This document shows, piece after piece, positions 15,863 through 24,970 of a DNA stretch of 64,000 nt; the first letter of the stretch is position 1, and each line of letters opens with the position of its first letter. Under the pieces are notes generated by a model. That model was not told the origin of the DNA. It did not search any database and worked only from the letters and a program-made list of their open reading frames with translations. The DNA is taken from the NCBI RefSeq assembly GCF_003668565.1, contig NZ_RCWJ01000004.1, positions 248,001 through 312,000 of the forward strand, given 5' to 3'. A program made the position numbers and the translations under genes. The stretch comes from Mycetocola zhadangensis (GTDB taxonomy: Bacteria > Actinomycetota > Actinomycetes > Actinomycetales > Microbacteriaceae).

Positions 15863-17155
15863 GTGAGCAAACACGAGAAGGACTACGAACTCCGCATTTT
15901 CCGCGCGGCCGCCCCCACGGATGCGGACTATCCGCAGACAGCGGGCTGGGTGCAGGTCGAGAACCAGGGCTTCCACTTTCCGCGCATGACAGACGAGGCC
16001 GTCTCGAGGGCGGCGATCCGCCTGGAGCGGGACGACCAGGCTCTTACAGGCGCGTACCCCGTCGTTCGTCGCGCGTCCTCGCTCCCTGCCGAGTACCCCG
16101 TCGCCACATTCGCCTCGTTCGAGAAGACCGTGAACGTCGGCTCGGGTCGCCTGGTGCCTGCCCACCTGATCTCGTCTGTCACCGTTCGTCCGACACACCG
16201 CCGCAAGGGCCTCCTCCGCCGGATGATGACGGACAGCCTCACTCGAGCGCACGAGGCGGGTCTCGCGCTGGCCGCACTGACAGCATCCGAAGCCACGATC
16301 TACCGGCGGTTCGGGTTCGGCCCGAGCACGTGGGCGAACAACATCACCGTGGCCACCGATGCGCGCTTCCGCCTGCTCACCACACCGACGGGTTCCGCCG
16401 AGTGGGTGGACGCCAGGGACCTCGAACAGCTTGCGCCGGCCATCTTCGCGAAGTTCCACGCGAGCCAGACGGGCTCCGTCGACAGGCATGTCGGAATCTG
16501 GGGGCGCATTTCGGGCCAGCCGGACGCCCCGACAGACGACGACCGCGCGATCCGCGCCGCGTTGCACTACGACACAACCGGTGAGATCGACGGCTACGTC
16601 TCCTACAGGTTCACCGGCCACGGCACCGACGCCCGGTCGATCGAGGTTCTTGACCTCGTGGCGATCGACGACAACGCGTACCTCGGTCTCTGGCAGTACC
16701 TCGCATCGATCGAACTCTGCGACTCGGTGTCCTGGCGCGCCGGCCGACTGGACAACCCGCTCTCCTGGGCTCTCGCTGACCCGCGGCTGATCTCGGTCAC
16801 TGCTGCAGAGGACTGGGTCTGGCTGCGCATTCTCGACCCGATCGCCGCGCTCGAAGCACGCCCGTATGTCAGCGACGGTGAGATTGTGCTGCGTGTGATC
16901 GACGAGCTCGGTTTCGCGGCCGGAACGTTCCGGATTTCAGTGACGGATGCCACGGCGCACGTCGAGCGGGAAGACGGCGCGACCCCTGACGTCGAGATGG
17001 ACGCGTGGGTGCTGAGTTCGCTCTATCTCGGTGGCGCCGATCCTGTTGTGCTCCGGGCCGCAGGGCAGCTGGTTGAGCACACGGACGGCGCCGCAGTCCG
17101 GCTCCGCACCCTGCTGGCGTCAAACGGGCCGGTTTACGGAATCACGCACTTTTAA
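15863..17155 (+). CDS. Eis-family GNAT N-acetyltransferase
   Basis: 430 residues, the full length of the Eis family, which has two GNAT-like domains and a C-terminal SCP2-like domain. The acetyl-CoA motif is SVTVRPTHRRKGLLRRMM, followed by ALTASEATIYRRFGFGPST, and the chain ends in the ITHF carboxylate typical of Eis. In mycobacteria Eis acetylates several amines of aminoglycosides and other substrates; the natural substrate here is unknown. Its 3' end overlaps the convergent kinase-like gene by 14 bp. Confidence 0.92.
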   Translation: MSKHEKDYELRIFRAAAPTDADYPQTAGWVQVENQGFHFPRMTDEAVSRAAIRLERDDQALTGAYPVVRRASSLPAEYPVATFASFEKTVNVGSGRLVPAHLISSVTVRPTHRRKGLLRRMMTDSLTRAHEAGLALAALTASEATIYRRFGFGPSTWANNITVATDARFRLLTTPTGSAEWVDARDLEQLAPAIFAKFHASQTGSVDRHVGIWGRISGQPDAPTDDDRAIRAALHYDTTGEIDGYVSYRFTGHGTDARSIEVLDLVAIDDNAYLGLWQYLASIELCDSVSWRAGRLDNPLSWALADPRLISVTAAEDWVWLRILDPIAALEARPYVSDGEIVLRVIDELGFAAGTFRISVTDATAHVEREDGATPDVEMDAWVLSSLYLGGADPVVLRAAGQLVEHTDGAAVRLRTLLASNGPVYGITHF

Positions 17156-17885
17156 GGATTGACGCCAGGTACTGCGCATCCCGTTCGTAGGCGACAGCTT
17201 CGGCACGGAGCTCTGGTTTGAACAGCTCATCGGCCTTCTCGATTGACATTTCGGCGAGGTCCCAGAGCCGTGTGGCCGCGACGCGCAGAACGTCGCGCCA
17301 CGTGGCATCCGTTTCATAACTTGTCAGGATCAGTTCGATGCGTCGAATCGCGTCGTCCGCACCGGGGGCGCCCTCAGGCGGATGCTGGGTGAGCGGGCAG
17401 GTGCGCGTCGCGAAGTAGGCGATGTCCCAAAGCCTGGGGCCGGGCGAGCACATGTCGAAGTCGATCGCCCCAACGATCGAACCGTCAGGTGCGAACGCGA
17501 GGTTGTGTGGCGCAAAGTCGTTGTGGCAGATCACCTCGGACGGCACCTTCGTCGGTGACTGCCAGACCGCCCCATCGAGCCCGAACCCGATCGACGCGTC
17601 GTGCAACTGCCGCAGCTTTCGGGCGCCGTCAACGAGCACATCGTCATGCCACACCCAGCCTGGCAGCGGGTAGAGCGGCACATCGCCCTCGATGAAACTG
17701 AGAATCTCGGCCGTCTCGTCTGCGCGAATCGGCTGAGGCGCCCAGTCGATCCCGTTGCGTTCGAGGTAGCGGAGGTACCGGTGCACGGTTGGCGTCCACG
17801 GGCCGGCGACGCGCTGAACCGTGTCGCCGATCCGCGTGACGGCGTTCATGTTGCCACCGGGAAGCACGTTTGCACTGTTCGCCAT
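17142..17885 (-). CDS. Aminoglycoside phosphotransferase-like (APH/choline kinase) protein
   Basis: 247 residues. The C-terminal kinase lobe is clear: catalytic HNDFAPHN (H121, D123, N128) and metal-binding IDFD (D142/D144). The N-lobe is short, without an obvious glycine-rich loop, as in many small actinobacterial members. It probably phosphorylates a small hydroxyl compound. It faces an Eis-like acetyltransferase, but antibiotic modification by the pair is speculation. The start at 17885 has TAGCGT 6 nt upstream. Confidence 0.88.
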   Translation of the reverse strand: MANSANVLPGGNMNAVTRIGDTVQRVAGPWTPTVHRYLRYLERNGIDWAPQPIRADETAEILSFIEGDVPLYPLPGWVWHDDVLVDGARKLRQLHDASIGFGLDGAVWQSPTKVPSEVICHNDFAPHNLAFAPDGSIVGAIDFDMCSPGPRLWDIAYFATRTCPLTQHPPEGAPGADDAIRRIELILTSYETDATWRDVLRVAATRLWDLAEMSIEKADELFKPELRAEAVAYERDAQYLASILKSA

Positions 17886-17891
17886 GTCGGA

Positions 17892-17897
17892 ACGCTA
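17892..17897 (-). promoter_or_regulatory. -10 hexamer TAGCGT of the APH-like gene
   Basis: It ends 6 nt before the ATG at 17885. Confidence 0.5.
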
Positions 17898-17913
17898 GCA
17901 GGGCAATCGCCGG

Positions 17914-18693
17914 TCAGGCGCGCTTCATTTTCAGATCACCCTTGATCACCTTGTGCGGCGCGGCCTGCGCGACGGGCTTCACGGTGATCAAGTCGATGTT
18001 CACTCGAGCGGGCAGTTCAACGGCGTGCACGATGGCCTCGGCGATGTCCGCGGCCACCAGCGGGTCGGGAACGTTGTCGTACACCGCATCGGCGCGGGCC
18101 TGATCGCCGCCGAAACGCACGAGCGAGAACTCCTCGGTGTGCACCATTCCCGGTGCAACCTCGATCACCCGAATTGGTTCGCCGGCCAGTTCCAGGCGAA
18201 GAACCGAGAACAGGGCGCGCTCGGCGAACTTGGCCGCGTTGTATCCCCCGCCGCCCTCGTATGCGACGTGGCCGGCGATGGACGTGACACCGACGATCGA
18301 CGCGGCGTCAGGAGCCGAGACCGTGTTCCGCAACACCGGGAGCAGCGCCGAGATCACGCGCTTGGTTCCGAGCACGTTGACGTCGAACATTTTCGCCCAG
18401 TCGTCGGCGGAGCTGGCTTCGACGCTGTCCATCCCGAACGCACCACCCGCATTGCAGACCAGGACATCAGCTCCGCCGGATGCCGCCACCTCGTCTCGCA
18501 GGCGATCCACATCCGCCTGCACGGTCACGTCGGCGACGACAACATGGGCTCCGGTCTCAGCGGCGAGCGCCTCCAGCCGGTCAGCACGCCGGGCAACTCC
18601 GACGACGTCCCAGCCGCGACTCGCAAACAGGCGAACCGTTGCCTCCCCGATTCCTGAACTTGCCCCTGTCACCACTGCGCGTCGTCTCGTCAT
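17914..18693 (-). CDS. Short-chain dehydrogenase/reductase (SDR)
   Basis: 259 residues, classical SDR. The cofactor motif is TGASSGIG (9-16), NAG at 81-83, catalytic Ser138 and YxxxK with Y151 and K155. It is similar to YdfG-type NADP-dependent hydroxy-acid dehydrogenases (GHVAYEGGGGYNAAKFAERA), so a 3-hydroxy acid or serine-like substrate is possible. The start at 18693 follows a TACTCT hexamer with a 7-nt spacer. The frame continues upstream but without support. Confidence 0.92.
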   Translation of the reverse strand: MTRRRAVVTGASSGIGEATVRLFASRGWDVVGVARRADRLEALAAETGAHVVVADVTVQADVDRLRDEVAASGGADVLVCNAGGAFGMDSVEASSADDWAKMFDVNVLGTKRVISALLPVLRNTVSAPDAASIVGVTSIAGHVAYEGGGGYNAAKFAERALFSVLRLELAGEPIRVIEVAPGMVHTEEFSLVRFGGDQARADAVYDNVPDPLVAADIAEAIVHAVELPARVNIDLITVKPVAQAAPHKVIKGDLKMKRA

Positions 18694-18700
18694 GACACTC

Positions 18701-18706
18701 AGAGTA
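18701..18706 (-). promoter_or_regulatory. -10 hexamer TACTCT of the SDR gene
   Basis: It ends 7 nt before the ATG at 18693. Confidence 0.5.
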
Positions 18707-18761
18707 CCGACGGAATTCACCGCGCCCTGTTCGCACCTGATTACGGCATGTTTCGTCGGCA

Positions 18762-18790
18762 TTGTGTCGGCTCCACGGTGTGCCTAGGCT
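18762..18790 (+). promoter_or_regulatory. Possible promoter of metY
   Basis: TTGTGT (18762-18767), 17-nt spacer, TAGGCT (18785-18790). The resulting leader would be about 45 nt. I see no SAM-binding riboswitch fold in the 148-nt gap. Confidence 0.4.
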
Positions 18791-18841
18791 CGATTTCACG
18801 GCACACGCGCCTCCTTCTTCCCTACCCGAAATGAGCTCTTC

Positions 18842-20164
18842 ATGGCCGATTCAGCTTCCTGGCAGTTTGAAACCAAGCAGATCCACTCCGGAGCAGCTCC
18901 GGACCCAACCACGAAGGCACGCGCGACGCCGATCTACCAGACGACGAGCTACGTGTTCGACAGCGCAGACCACGCGAAAAACCTCTTCGCGCTCGCCGAG
19001 TTCGGCAACATCTACACCCGCATCCAGAACCCAACACAGGCGGTCGTCGAGGAGCGCGTTGCTGCGCTCGAAGGGGGCACTGGCGCCCTCCTCCTCGCCT
19101 CGGGCCAGGCCGCATCGACGGCCTCAATCCTCAACATCGCCCAGGCAGGCGACCACATCGTCTCGTCATCGTCGATCTACGGCGGCACGTACAACCTGTT
19201 CAAGTACACGCTCGCCAAGCTGGGCATCGAGACGACCTTCGTTGAGGACCAGGACGACGCAGACGAATGGCACCGTGCGATCCGCCCGAACACCAAGGCG
19301 TTCTTTGCCGAGACCATCGGCAACCCGCGCATCAACATTCTCGACATCGGGCTGGTGTCGAGCATCGCGCACGAGGCAGGAATCCCCCTCATCGTCGACA
19401 ACACGATTGCGACGCCCTACCTCATCAGGCCGTTCGAGCACGGCGCGGACATCATCGTTCACTCGGCGACGAAGTTCCTCGGCGGGCACGGCACGGTGAT
19501 CGGTGGTGTGATCGTCGACGGTGGCACATTCGAATGGTCCAAGAACGTTGAGAAGTTCCCCGGCCTCACCGAGCCAGACCCGTCCTACCACGGCGCCAGC
19601 TACACCACGGCTGTCGGTGACGGACTGGCCTACATCATCAAGGCGCGTGTGCAGCTGCTGCGGGACCTGGGAGCAGCCATCGCTCCGGCGAGCGCGTGGC
19701 AGCTCATCCAGGGCATCGAAACCCTGTCGCTCCGCATCGAACGTCACGTGCAGAACGCGCAGGAAATCGCCGAGTGGCTCGACGGCCACGCCGACATCGC
19801 GAGCGTCAACTACTCGGGGCTGCCGTCGAGCCCCTGGTATGCAGCCGCGAACAAGTACGCGCCGATGGGTGTCGGTGCTGTGCTCAGCTTCGAGCTCAAG
19901 GGCGGCGTCGACGCCGGCCGTGAACTCGTCAATACGCTGAGCCTGTTCTCACACCTGGCCAACATCGGCGACGTGCGTTCCCTCGTCATCCACCCGGCGT
20001 CGACCACGCACTCGCAGCTCACCCCTGAGCAGCAGCTGACCACGGGAGTCACTCCCGGTCTGGTGCGCCTCTCGGTCGGGCTCGAGAACGTGGCCGACCT
20101 CAAGGCTGACCTCGAGCAGGCGCTCGCGGCAGCCCGGAAGGTCGTCGAAGCAGCGCGAGCCTAA
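18842..20164 (+). CDS. metY: O-acetylhomoserine sulfhydrylase (aminocarboxypropyltransferase)
   Basis: 440 residues, PLP-dependent Cys/Met metabolism family. The PLP lysine is K211 in SATKFLGGHGT. The long N-terminal part (ETKQIHSGAAPDP, YQTTSYVFDSADHA, YTRIQNPTQ) and the length fit O-acetylhomoserine sulfhydrylase rather than the shorter cystathionine enzymes. It makes homocysteine from O-acetylhomoserine and sulfide. MetX, which makes its substrate, is encoded 1 kb downstream. A clear terminator follows. Confidence 0.95.
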   Translation: MADSASWQFETKQIHSGAAPDPTTKARATPIYQTTSYVFDSADHAKNLFALAEFGNIYTRIQNPTQAVVEERVAALEGGTGALLLASGQAASTASILNIAQAGDHIVSSSSIYGGTYNLFKYTLAKLGIETTFVEDQDDADEWHRAIRPNTKAFFAETIGNPRINILDIGLVSSIAHEAGIPLIVDNTIATPYLIRPFEHGADIIVHSATKFLGGHGTVIGGVIVDGGTFEWSKNVEKFPGLTEPDPSYHGASYTTAVGDGLAYIIKARVQLLRDLGAAIAPASAWQLIQGIETLSLRIERHVQNAQEIAEWLDGHADIASVNYSGLPSSPWYAAANKYAPMGVGAVLSFELKGGVDAGRELVNTLSLFSHLANIGDVRSLVIHPASTTHSQLTPEQQLTTGVTPGLVRLSVGLENVADLKADLEQALAAARKVVEAARA

Positions 20165-20184
20165 ACCGCAGCGCTCAGCAAATC

Positions 20185-20214
20185 GCCCGGACCGTCAACG
20201 GTCCGGGCGTTTTG
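20185..20214 (+). terminator. Rho-independent terminator of metY
   Basis: An 11-bp perfect stem (20185-20195 with 20198-20208; the loop opens to about 4-6 nt) is followed by GTTTTG. Confidence 0.85.
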
Positions 20215-20247
20215 CTGTGCCGTCGGCGCGCTCCCAGCAGCGCGGGT

Positions 20248-20253
20248 TACCCT
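20248..20253 (+). promoter_or_regulatory. -10 hexamer TACCCT of the MpaB-like oxygenase gene
   Basis: It ends 6 nt before the ATG at 20260, favouring that ATG over an upstream in-frame start. Confidence 0.5.
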
Positions 20254-20259
20254 CGCCAA

Positions 20260-21156
20260 ATGACGAGGCTGGCCGATGCGTGGCGATCACACCTGTTAAG
20301 CACCCTGTCCGGGCACAGCGACGGCCGCCCCGCGTGGGTCGACCGCCTCGAGGACGGCGACGATGCCGGCTACTTCGGTCCGGGATCCGCATCCTGGACG
20401 GTACACGGTGAACTGCCCACGATGGTGGCTGGCATCCGATCACTGTTGATGCAGGCCCTTCACCCGGGAGCTCTTGCCGGCGTGCACGACTGGTCCCGGT
20501 ATCGCGAAGACCCCCTTGGCCGGCTGACCGGCACCATCCAGTGGCTGATGACCGTCACCTTCGGCGACACGGCCACGGCGGTTCGTGAGTCGACCAGGGT
20601 CGGTCGTTTCCACGAGCGGGTGTCGGGCACGTACATCGACGCCGCTGGGGAAACGCGCGACTACTCTGCCGGGAACCCGGAGTTGCTTGCCTGGGTGCAC
20701 GATGTCTTCACCGACTCGTTTCTGGCCTGCCAGTTGCTCTGGGGTTCGGACATTCCGGGTGGAGCAGACGCCTACGTTCGTGAGTGGGCACAGGCAGGCG
20801 AACTCATCGGAGTTCAGGCGCCTCCGCGATCTGCCGCTGAGCTGCGGGAGCAACTGCACGCGTTCTATCGGGCGAGCACCCTGAAGAGCGACGATCGGGT
20901 GCGCGAGATCGTCAGCTTCATCCGGAACCCTCCGCTGTCGCCAGCCGTGATGCCCGCGTACCGGATCATGTTCGCCGGCGCTGTCGCGTCGATCCCTCGC
21001 GAGTACCGTGAACTGCTTGGACTGCGTCGACCCCTGTTCCCGGCGGTCGCCGCAACACGACTTGTTCTCGGCGCTGTTCGACGCATTCTCGGCAGATCCT
21101 CGACTTCTGAGGAAGCTGCGCTGCGCAGGATCGCGCGAATCCGGGCATCCGTCTGA
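20260..21156 (+). CDS. MpaB-like oxygenase family protein (DUF2236)
   Basis: 298 residues, mostly helical. Family features are the N-terminal GPGSASWTVHGELPTMVAGIRSLLMQALHPGALAGVHDWSRY region, QWLMTVTFGD and WVHDVFTDSFL with His residues that could be metal or heme ligands. Fungal MpaB is a membrane oxygenase that cleaves a prenyl chain; latex-clearing proteins share the domain. The actinobacterial role is unknown. It sits between metY and metX with its own promoter and is probably unrelated to methionine synthesis. Confidence 0.85.
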   Translation: MTRLADAWRSHLLSTLSGHSDGRPAWVDRLEDGDDAGYFGPGSASWTVHGELPTMVAGIRSLLMQALHPGALAGVHDWSRYREDPLGRLTGTIQWLMTVTFGDTATAVRESTRVGRFHERVSGTYIDAAGETRDYSAGNPELLAWVHDVFTDSFLACQLLWGSDIPGGADAYVREWAQAGELIGVQAPPRSAAELREQLHAFYRASTLKSDDRVREIVSFIRNPPLSPAVMPAYRIMFAGAVASIPREYRELLGLRRPLFPAVAATRLVLGAVRRILGRSSTSEEAALRRIARIRASV

Positions 21157-21218
21157 CCAGAATTCTGCTGCGTCGTAACACTCGGGGCGGTTTTGACAGG
21201 GGTAGGCACAATGGAAAC

Positions 21219-22433
21219 ATGGACTGGCAGACACCCGAAGACACAGTCCCGTCACGGTTTGTCACGGAGGCCGACACCCGGCACGTGCTCGGCAAGCCCC
21301 CGGCCACAGGTGCCTGGCGGGATGGTGACCCTCGCGGGTCCCGACTGTTCGCCGATCTCGGTCCCCTCGATTTCGAGCGGGGCGGGCACCTGCCGCACCT
21401 GCGGATCGCGTACGAGACCCACGGAGTCCTCTCCCCCGCTCGCGACAACGCCATCCTGATCACCCACGCCCTGACCGGCGACAGCCACGTGGTCGGCGGC
21501 CCAGGTCCTGGCCACCCCACCGCAGGGTGGTGGCAGGAGATCGTCGGCCCTGGGCTCGCCCTGAACACCGACGAGTTCTTCATCGTGGTCCCGAACATGC
21601 TCGGCGGCTGCCAGGGCTCGACCGGCCCGGCTTCATTCGCTCCGGACGGTTCCGAGTGGGGTGCACGTTTCCCGTTCACGACAGTTCGTGACCAGGTTCG
21701 AGCCCAGGTTTCCCTGGCCGACGAGCTCGGCATCGACAGCTGGGCCGCGGTCGTTGGCGGATCGATGGGTGGAATGCACGCTCTCGAGTGGGCTGTCGGG
21801 TACCCCGACCGGGTCGACCGGCTCGGCGTTCTGGCCGCGCCGCCGCTCACGACTGCCGACCAGATCGCGCTCAACTCGGTGCAAATCGAGGCGATCCGAA
21901 TGGACCCGTTGTTCGCGGGCGGTAACTACTACGACGCCAGGGACGGCGACGGCCCACACCGTGGCCTCGCCCTGGCCAGACGGATGGCTCTTCTCAACTA
22001 CCGCAGTCCGACCGAACTCAATGAACGCTTCGAGCGCAGCTGGCAGTCACCGATCAGCCCACTCGGTAGCGGTGGCCGATTCGCCGTTGAGTCGTACATC
22101 GATTTCCACGGCAACAAGTTCACCAGGCGGTTCGACGCCAACAGCTACATCACCCTCGTCGAAGCCATGAACTCGCACGACATCGGACGGGACCGCGGTG
22201 GGGTGGAAGCCGCGCTCGCCCGAGTCACGGCCACAGCACTGGTCCTCGGCATCGACTCCGACCGGCTGTTTCCGGTTGAGGGCCAGGAACGCATTGCCGC
22301 CGGCGTTTCGACAGGCATCGACGGCACGGTGCCAGCCATTCTCGAATCCGACTTCGGGCATGACGGGTTCCTGATCGAACACGTCGCCGTGAGCGCCCAC
22401 CTTCGCCGACTCCTGGACGCTCCGGCAGGCTGA
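21219..22433 (+). CDS. metX: Homoserine O-acetyltransferase
   Basis: 404 residues, alpha/beta hydrolase-fold acyltransferase. The nucleophile elbow is GGSMGGM (Ser182), with LTGDSHVVGG and NMLGGCQGSTGPAS upstream, and the Asp/His pair is in the C-terminal GIDSDRLFP and FGHDGFL segments. It acetylates homoserine with acetyl-CoA for the MetY direct-sulfhydrylation route. No ribosome site is obvious. A perfect TTGACA at 21193 is too close to the start to be a -35. Confidence 0.95.
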   Translation: MDWQTPEDTVPSRFVTEADTRHVLGKPPATGAWRDGDPRGSRLFADLGPLDFERGGHLPHLRIAYETHGVLSPARDNAILITHALTGDSHVVGGPGPGHPTAGWWQEIVGPGLALNTDEFFIVVPNMLGGCQGSTGPASFAPDGSEWGARFPFTTVRDQVRAQVSLADELGIDSWAAVVGGSMGGMHALEWAVGYPDRVDRLGVLAAPPLTTADQIALNSVQIEAIRMDPLFAGGNYYDARDGDGPHRGLALARRMALLNYRSPTELNERFERSWQSPISPLGSGGRFAVESYIDFHGNKFTRRFDANSYITLVEAMNSHDIGRDRGGVEAALARVTATALVLGIDSDRLFPVEGQERIAAGVSTGIDGTVPAILESDFGHDGFLIEHVAVSAHLRRLLDAPAG

Positions 22434-22493
22434 CCGGCCTGCTCCCCGCAAAACGCCCGGCCGCGTCGACGTGCTCCTGCCCGGCGCTGGCAA

Positions 22494-22499
22494 TATACT
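22494..22499 (+). promoter_or_regulatory. -10 hexamer TATACT of the kinase operon
   Basis: Five of six match TATAAT. It ends 7 nt before the ATG at 22507, so transcripts should start at that ATG. Confidence 0.6.
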
Positions 22500-22506
22500 G
22501 CCGAAC

Positions 22507-22578
22507 ATGGCCCGCACCCCCGATGGAGCGCACTCGCGCGTTCCCCGTCGACTCCCCGCGGCGCCGGGCATCTCGTGA
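22507..22578 (+). CDS. Putative 23-residue leaderless leader peptide
   Basis: ATG to TGA encodes 23 residues, rich in Arg and Pro (ARTPDGAHSRVPRRLPAAPG). The ATG lies 7 nt after a TATACT hexamer. Its TGA overlaps the GTG of the histidine kinase gene (GTGA, 22575-22578), so ribosomes finishing the peptide could restart on the kinase, which has no Shine-Dalgarno of its own. The peptide may act only to load ribosomes, or may sense translation. It could also be a chance ORF. Confidence 0.5.
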   Translation: MARTPDGAHSRVPRRLPAAPGIS

Positions 22579-23771
22579 GCCCTAAACGGCTGAGCCCCGA
22601 GGAACGGGATCGCTTCAGCTGGCAACTGGCGCGGTTGCTCTACCGGACCACCCGCCTGTTCGGCCTCGCTGGCGTGGTCATCGCAGTGCTCTGCCTGTCC
22701 CTGCCTGGAGCCCTCGACCTGCCGAGCTATGTCGCGTGCCTCGGCCTGCTCTTCGCCCTGGCCGCCGCGCTCATCCTCGCCACCTATCGGCCGCATCCGC
22801 TTTGGATGATCCTCAGCTATTCGCTCGGCCTCTGCACGATCTGCGCCATCTACATTCCGACCGACGGGCAACTGAACGTCGCGACGGGGAGCGCGATCTC
22901 GGCCGTCGGCGCGTGGGGAATCGGGTCTCTCGCGACGATCCTCGTCTCCGCCTGGGGGCAACTCATCATGCTGGTCCTCGGTTTCACCGGAACGGTGACA
23001 ACGATCGTTCTGCTGAGCACCGGCGTGAACCCGCGGATCCTGCCGTTGCTCGTCTTCGTCAGTGTTGGCTGGGGTGTCTCAACGATGTTCGGTGTCTGGC
23101 TTCGCTCCAGCTTCCCGCGCGTCATGGGACGCGTCGCCAGCATCGGCCGCGCACACAATGTCGAGCGGAGGGCGACCGAGACGGAAACACAGCGGCATCG
23201 TGACGCCCGCCTTCTTCACGACACGGTGCTCGCCACACTGACCCTGCTGGCACACTCAGGTGTCGGTGTCGCCCCTGAGGCGCTCCGGTCGCAGGCCGAA
23301 TCTGACGGGGCACTGCTCACCCGGCTTCGGCTCGGCGAATCGCCCTCCCCCAAGGCCAGCGGCGGGTACACTCTGACCAACACAGCCGAACTCGCGCTCG
23401 GCGGCACCCTCGAGGCCCTCAAAAAGCGATTCAGCTCGATGGGACTCGACATCAACTGGCACGGTTCAGGCCAACTCGGTCTCCCCGGCACCAAACTCGA
23501 GGCCTTCGTCCTGGCGCTGAGCGAGTGCCTCGAGAACGTGCGAAGGCACTCAGGCCAGAACGTTGCCCACGTCACCCTCAGTGACGACGGTGCGATCGTA
23601 CGTGGTGTGGTGACGGATGCCGGTACCGGCTTTGATCCAGCAGCCATCGCTGGCGGGCGGCTTGGCTTCGCCGACTCCGTCGTGGCTCGCGTGCGGGACG
23701 CAGGCGGTAGCGTCCGCGTGTTCAGCGCGCCCGCCGCAGGCACAACAGTCGTCCTGGAGATCCCCAAATGA
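22575..23771 (+). CDS. Sensor histidine kinase, NarL/DesK-associated type
   Basis: 398 residues, GTG start. About five to six membrane helices (about 28-175) form the sensor without a large extracellular domain. A linker with the H-box RLLHDTVLATLTLLAH (His215) and an HATPase domain follow: N-box ALSECLENVRRHSG, G-box TDAGTGFDP, then GGRLGFADSVVARV. It phosphorylates a LuxR-type regulator, most likely the one encoded at 24971. The stop overlaps the next gene by 4 bp. Confidence 0.87.
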   Translation: MSPKRLSPEERDRFSWQLARLLYRTTRLFGLAGVVIAVLCLSLPGALDLPSYVACLGLLFALAAALILATYRPHPLWMILSYSLGLCTICAIYIPTDGQLNVATGSAISAVGAWGIGSLATILVSAWGQLIMLVLGFTGTVTTIVLLSTGVNPRILPLLVFVSVGWGVSTMFGVWLRSSFPRVMGRVASIGRAHNVERRATETETQRHRDARLLHDTVLATLTLLAHSGVGVAPEALRSQAESDGALLTRLRLGESPSPKASGGYTLTNTAELALGGTLEALKKRFSSMGLDINWHGSGQLGLPGTKLEAFVLALSECLENVRRHSGQNVAHVTLSDDGAIVRGVVTDAGTGFDPAAIAGGRLGFADSVVARVRDAGGSVRVFSAPAAGTTVVLEIPK

Positions 23772-24943
23772 ACCGAAGCTCGCAACGGCCGAGCCGGACA
23801 GAATCGGCCAGGTCCTCCCTGGGAACCAGCCAACTCGGGACAGGGCTCGCCGTCGCCGGTGCCCTGGTCGTGTTCAGTTCCCTGTGGCGATTCTCACTGC
23901 ACGTCCTGGAGTATCCGTACCTGCCGCTGAATATCCTCGCCTGGGTGCTCCTGCTTGCGGCCTCAACCGTCACGATCCTGGTCGTGCGGTCGAACGGGTT
24001 CATCCTCGGCGACCTGGCCTTCGCCGTGCTGGTCGTTATGCTCGTCTTCGTTGTTGCCGTCGACCTGGTCGCTGTGTGGGGCCTCAGCCCGCTCGGCATC
24101 CACCCAACCGCCGCCATCGGCGTCGGCGGCGTTCTGCTCGGCATCGTCAGCATCCGACCGATCCGCGACGTCATCGTCGTCACAACGGCCCTCGCCCTGA
24201 CGCTGATCGTCAGCTCCATCCTCAACACGAGTCCCGACCCGCTCGTTGTCGGCTCGGACATTCTGCTCTGCGCCCTCGCGGTTATGCCGCCGCTCATCGG
24301 CACGGCGATCGTCGGCTCCTACCGGCGGATGGTAATGATGGCTCTTGACCGGGTGCTGATCCAATCGACGGTCGACGCACCCGCCTACGGTGTGAGCATG
24401 CTCGAGTCTGCAGAACTCGCGGCGATCGACCTCGAGATCGAGCGGCTCTTCGACGACATCTCGAGCGGACGAGAACCACTCCCCCTCGGGAGTGCGCGTG
24501 CTGATCGCGCCGGAGCGCTTGCCACCGAGTTGCGCCGTCACCTCATCGCCGGTCGCAGCCACACCTGGCTGCACCACGCGATCAGCGAGTCCGACTTCCT
24601 GTCCGTTTCGGTTGAACTGCGTGACCCGGATTCGCTCGCTGGCCTCCTCAGCCAACGCCAGCGTGACGGACTGCTCTCGGCACTCTGGCTGCTGATGTAT
24701 GGAGAGCAGCGCACGAAGAGAGAAGCAATCGTGACCCTCGGTCCGGCCGTACAGGAGACATCCGCTCATCGAAATGGTCTCCGCTTCCCGATCCAGATCG
24801 AGGCGAAAGGAATGCGCCGTGTTGACGTCGAACCAGCGACGTGGCAGCACCTGAGCCGCGCGGGACGGTATGTTGATAGCACAACGCCAAGCGCGCTGAT
24901 GGTGGTCATCGAGTGCACGGCGGACAATCCGATCGACCATTGA
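23768..24943 (+). CDS. Kinase-shaped membrane protein without kinase motifs
   Basis: 391 residues of unknown function. Six predicted membrane helices (about 24-190) are followed by a cytosolic region with an acidic helix (SAELAAIDLEIERLFDDI), a helical segment around LATELRRHLIAGRSHTWLHHAI and a mixed C-terminal domain. The overall layout mirrors the kinase before it, but I find no phosphoacceptor H-box in context and no N, G1 or G2 ATP motifs. Overlap with the kinase stop (ATGA) and 27 nt to the regulator make it part of one unit. Possible roles are sensory partner, adaptor or pseudokinase. Confidence 0.7.
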   Translation: MNRSSQRPSRTESARSSLGTSQLGTGLAVAGALVVFSSLWRFSLHVLEYPYLPLNILAWVLLLAASTVTILVVRSNGFILGDLAFAVLVVMLVFVVAVDLVAVWGLSPLGIHPTAAIGVGGVLLGIVSIRPIRDVIVVTTALALTLIVSSILNTSPDPLVVGSDILLCALAVMPPLIGTAIVGSYRRMVMMALDRVLIQSTVDAPAYGVSMLESAELAAIDLEIERLFDDISSGREPLPLGSARADRAGALATELRRHLIAGRSHTWLHHAISESDFLSVSVELRDPDSLAGLLSQRQRDGLLSALWLLMYGEQRTKREAIVTLGPAVQETSAHRNGLRFPIQIEAKGMRRVDVEPATWQHLSRAGRYVDSTTPSALMVVIECTADNPIDH

Positions 24944-24970
24944 TGGCATCGGCGTGAGAAGGGGGAACCT

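Noticed and set aside
15806-16621. Long upstream extension of the phosphoribosyltransferase frame
   Set aside because: It is antisense to the Eis-like gene, with low-complexity Arg-rich translation; the -10 hexamer places the start at 15805.
18694-18841. SAM riboswitch upstream of metY
   Set aside because: No recognisable SAM-I or SAM-IV core or expression-platform hairpin could be drawn.
21193-21198. Perfect TTGACA upstream of metX
   Set aside because: Only 20 nt before the ATG, leaving no room for a -10 and start site that would include the start codon.
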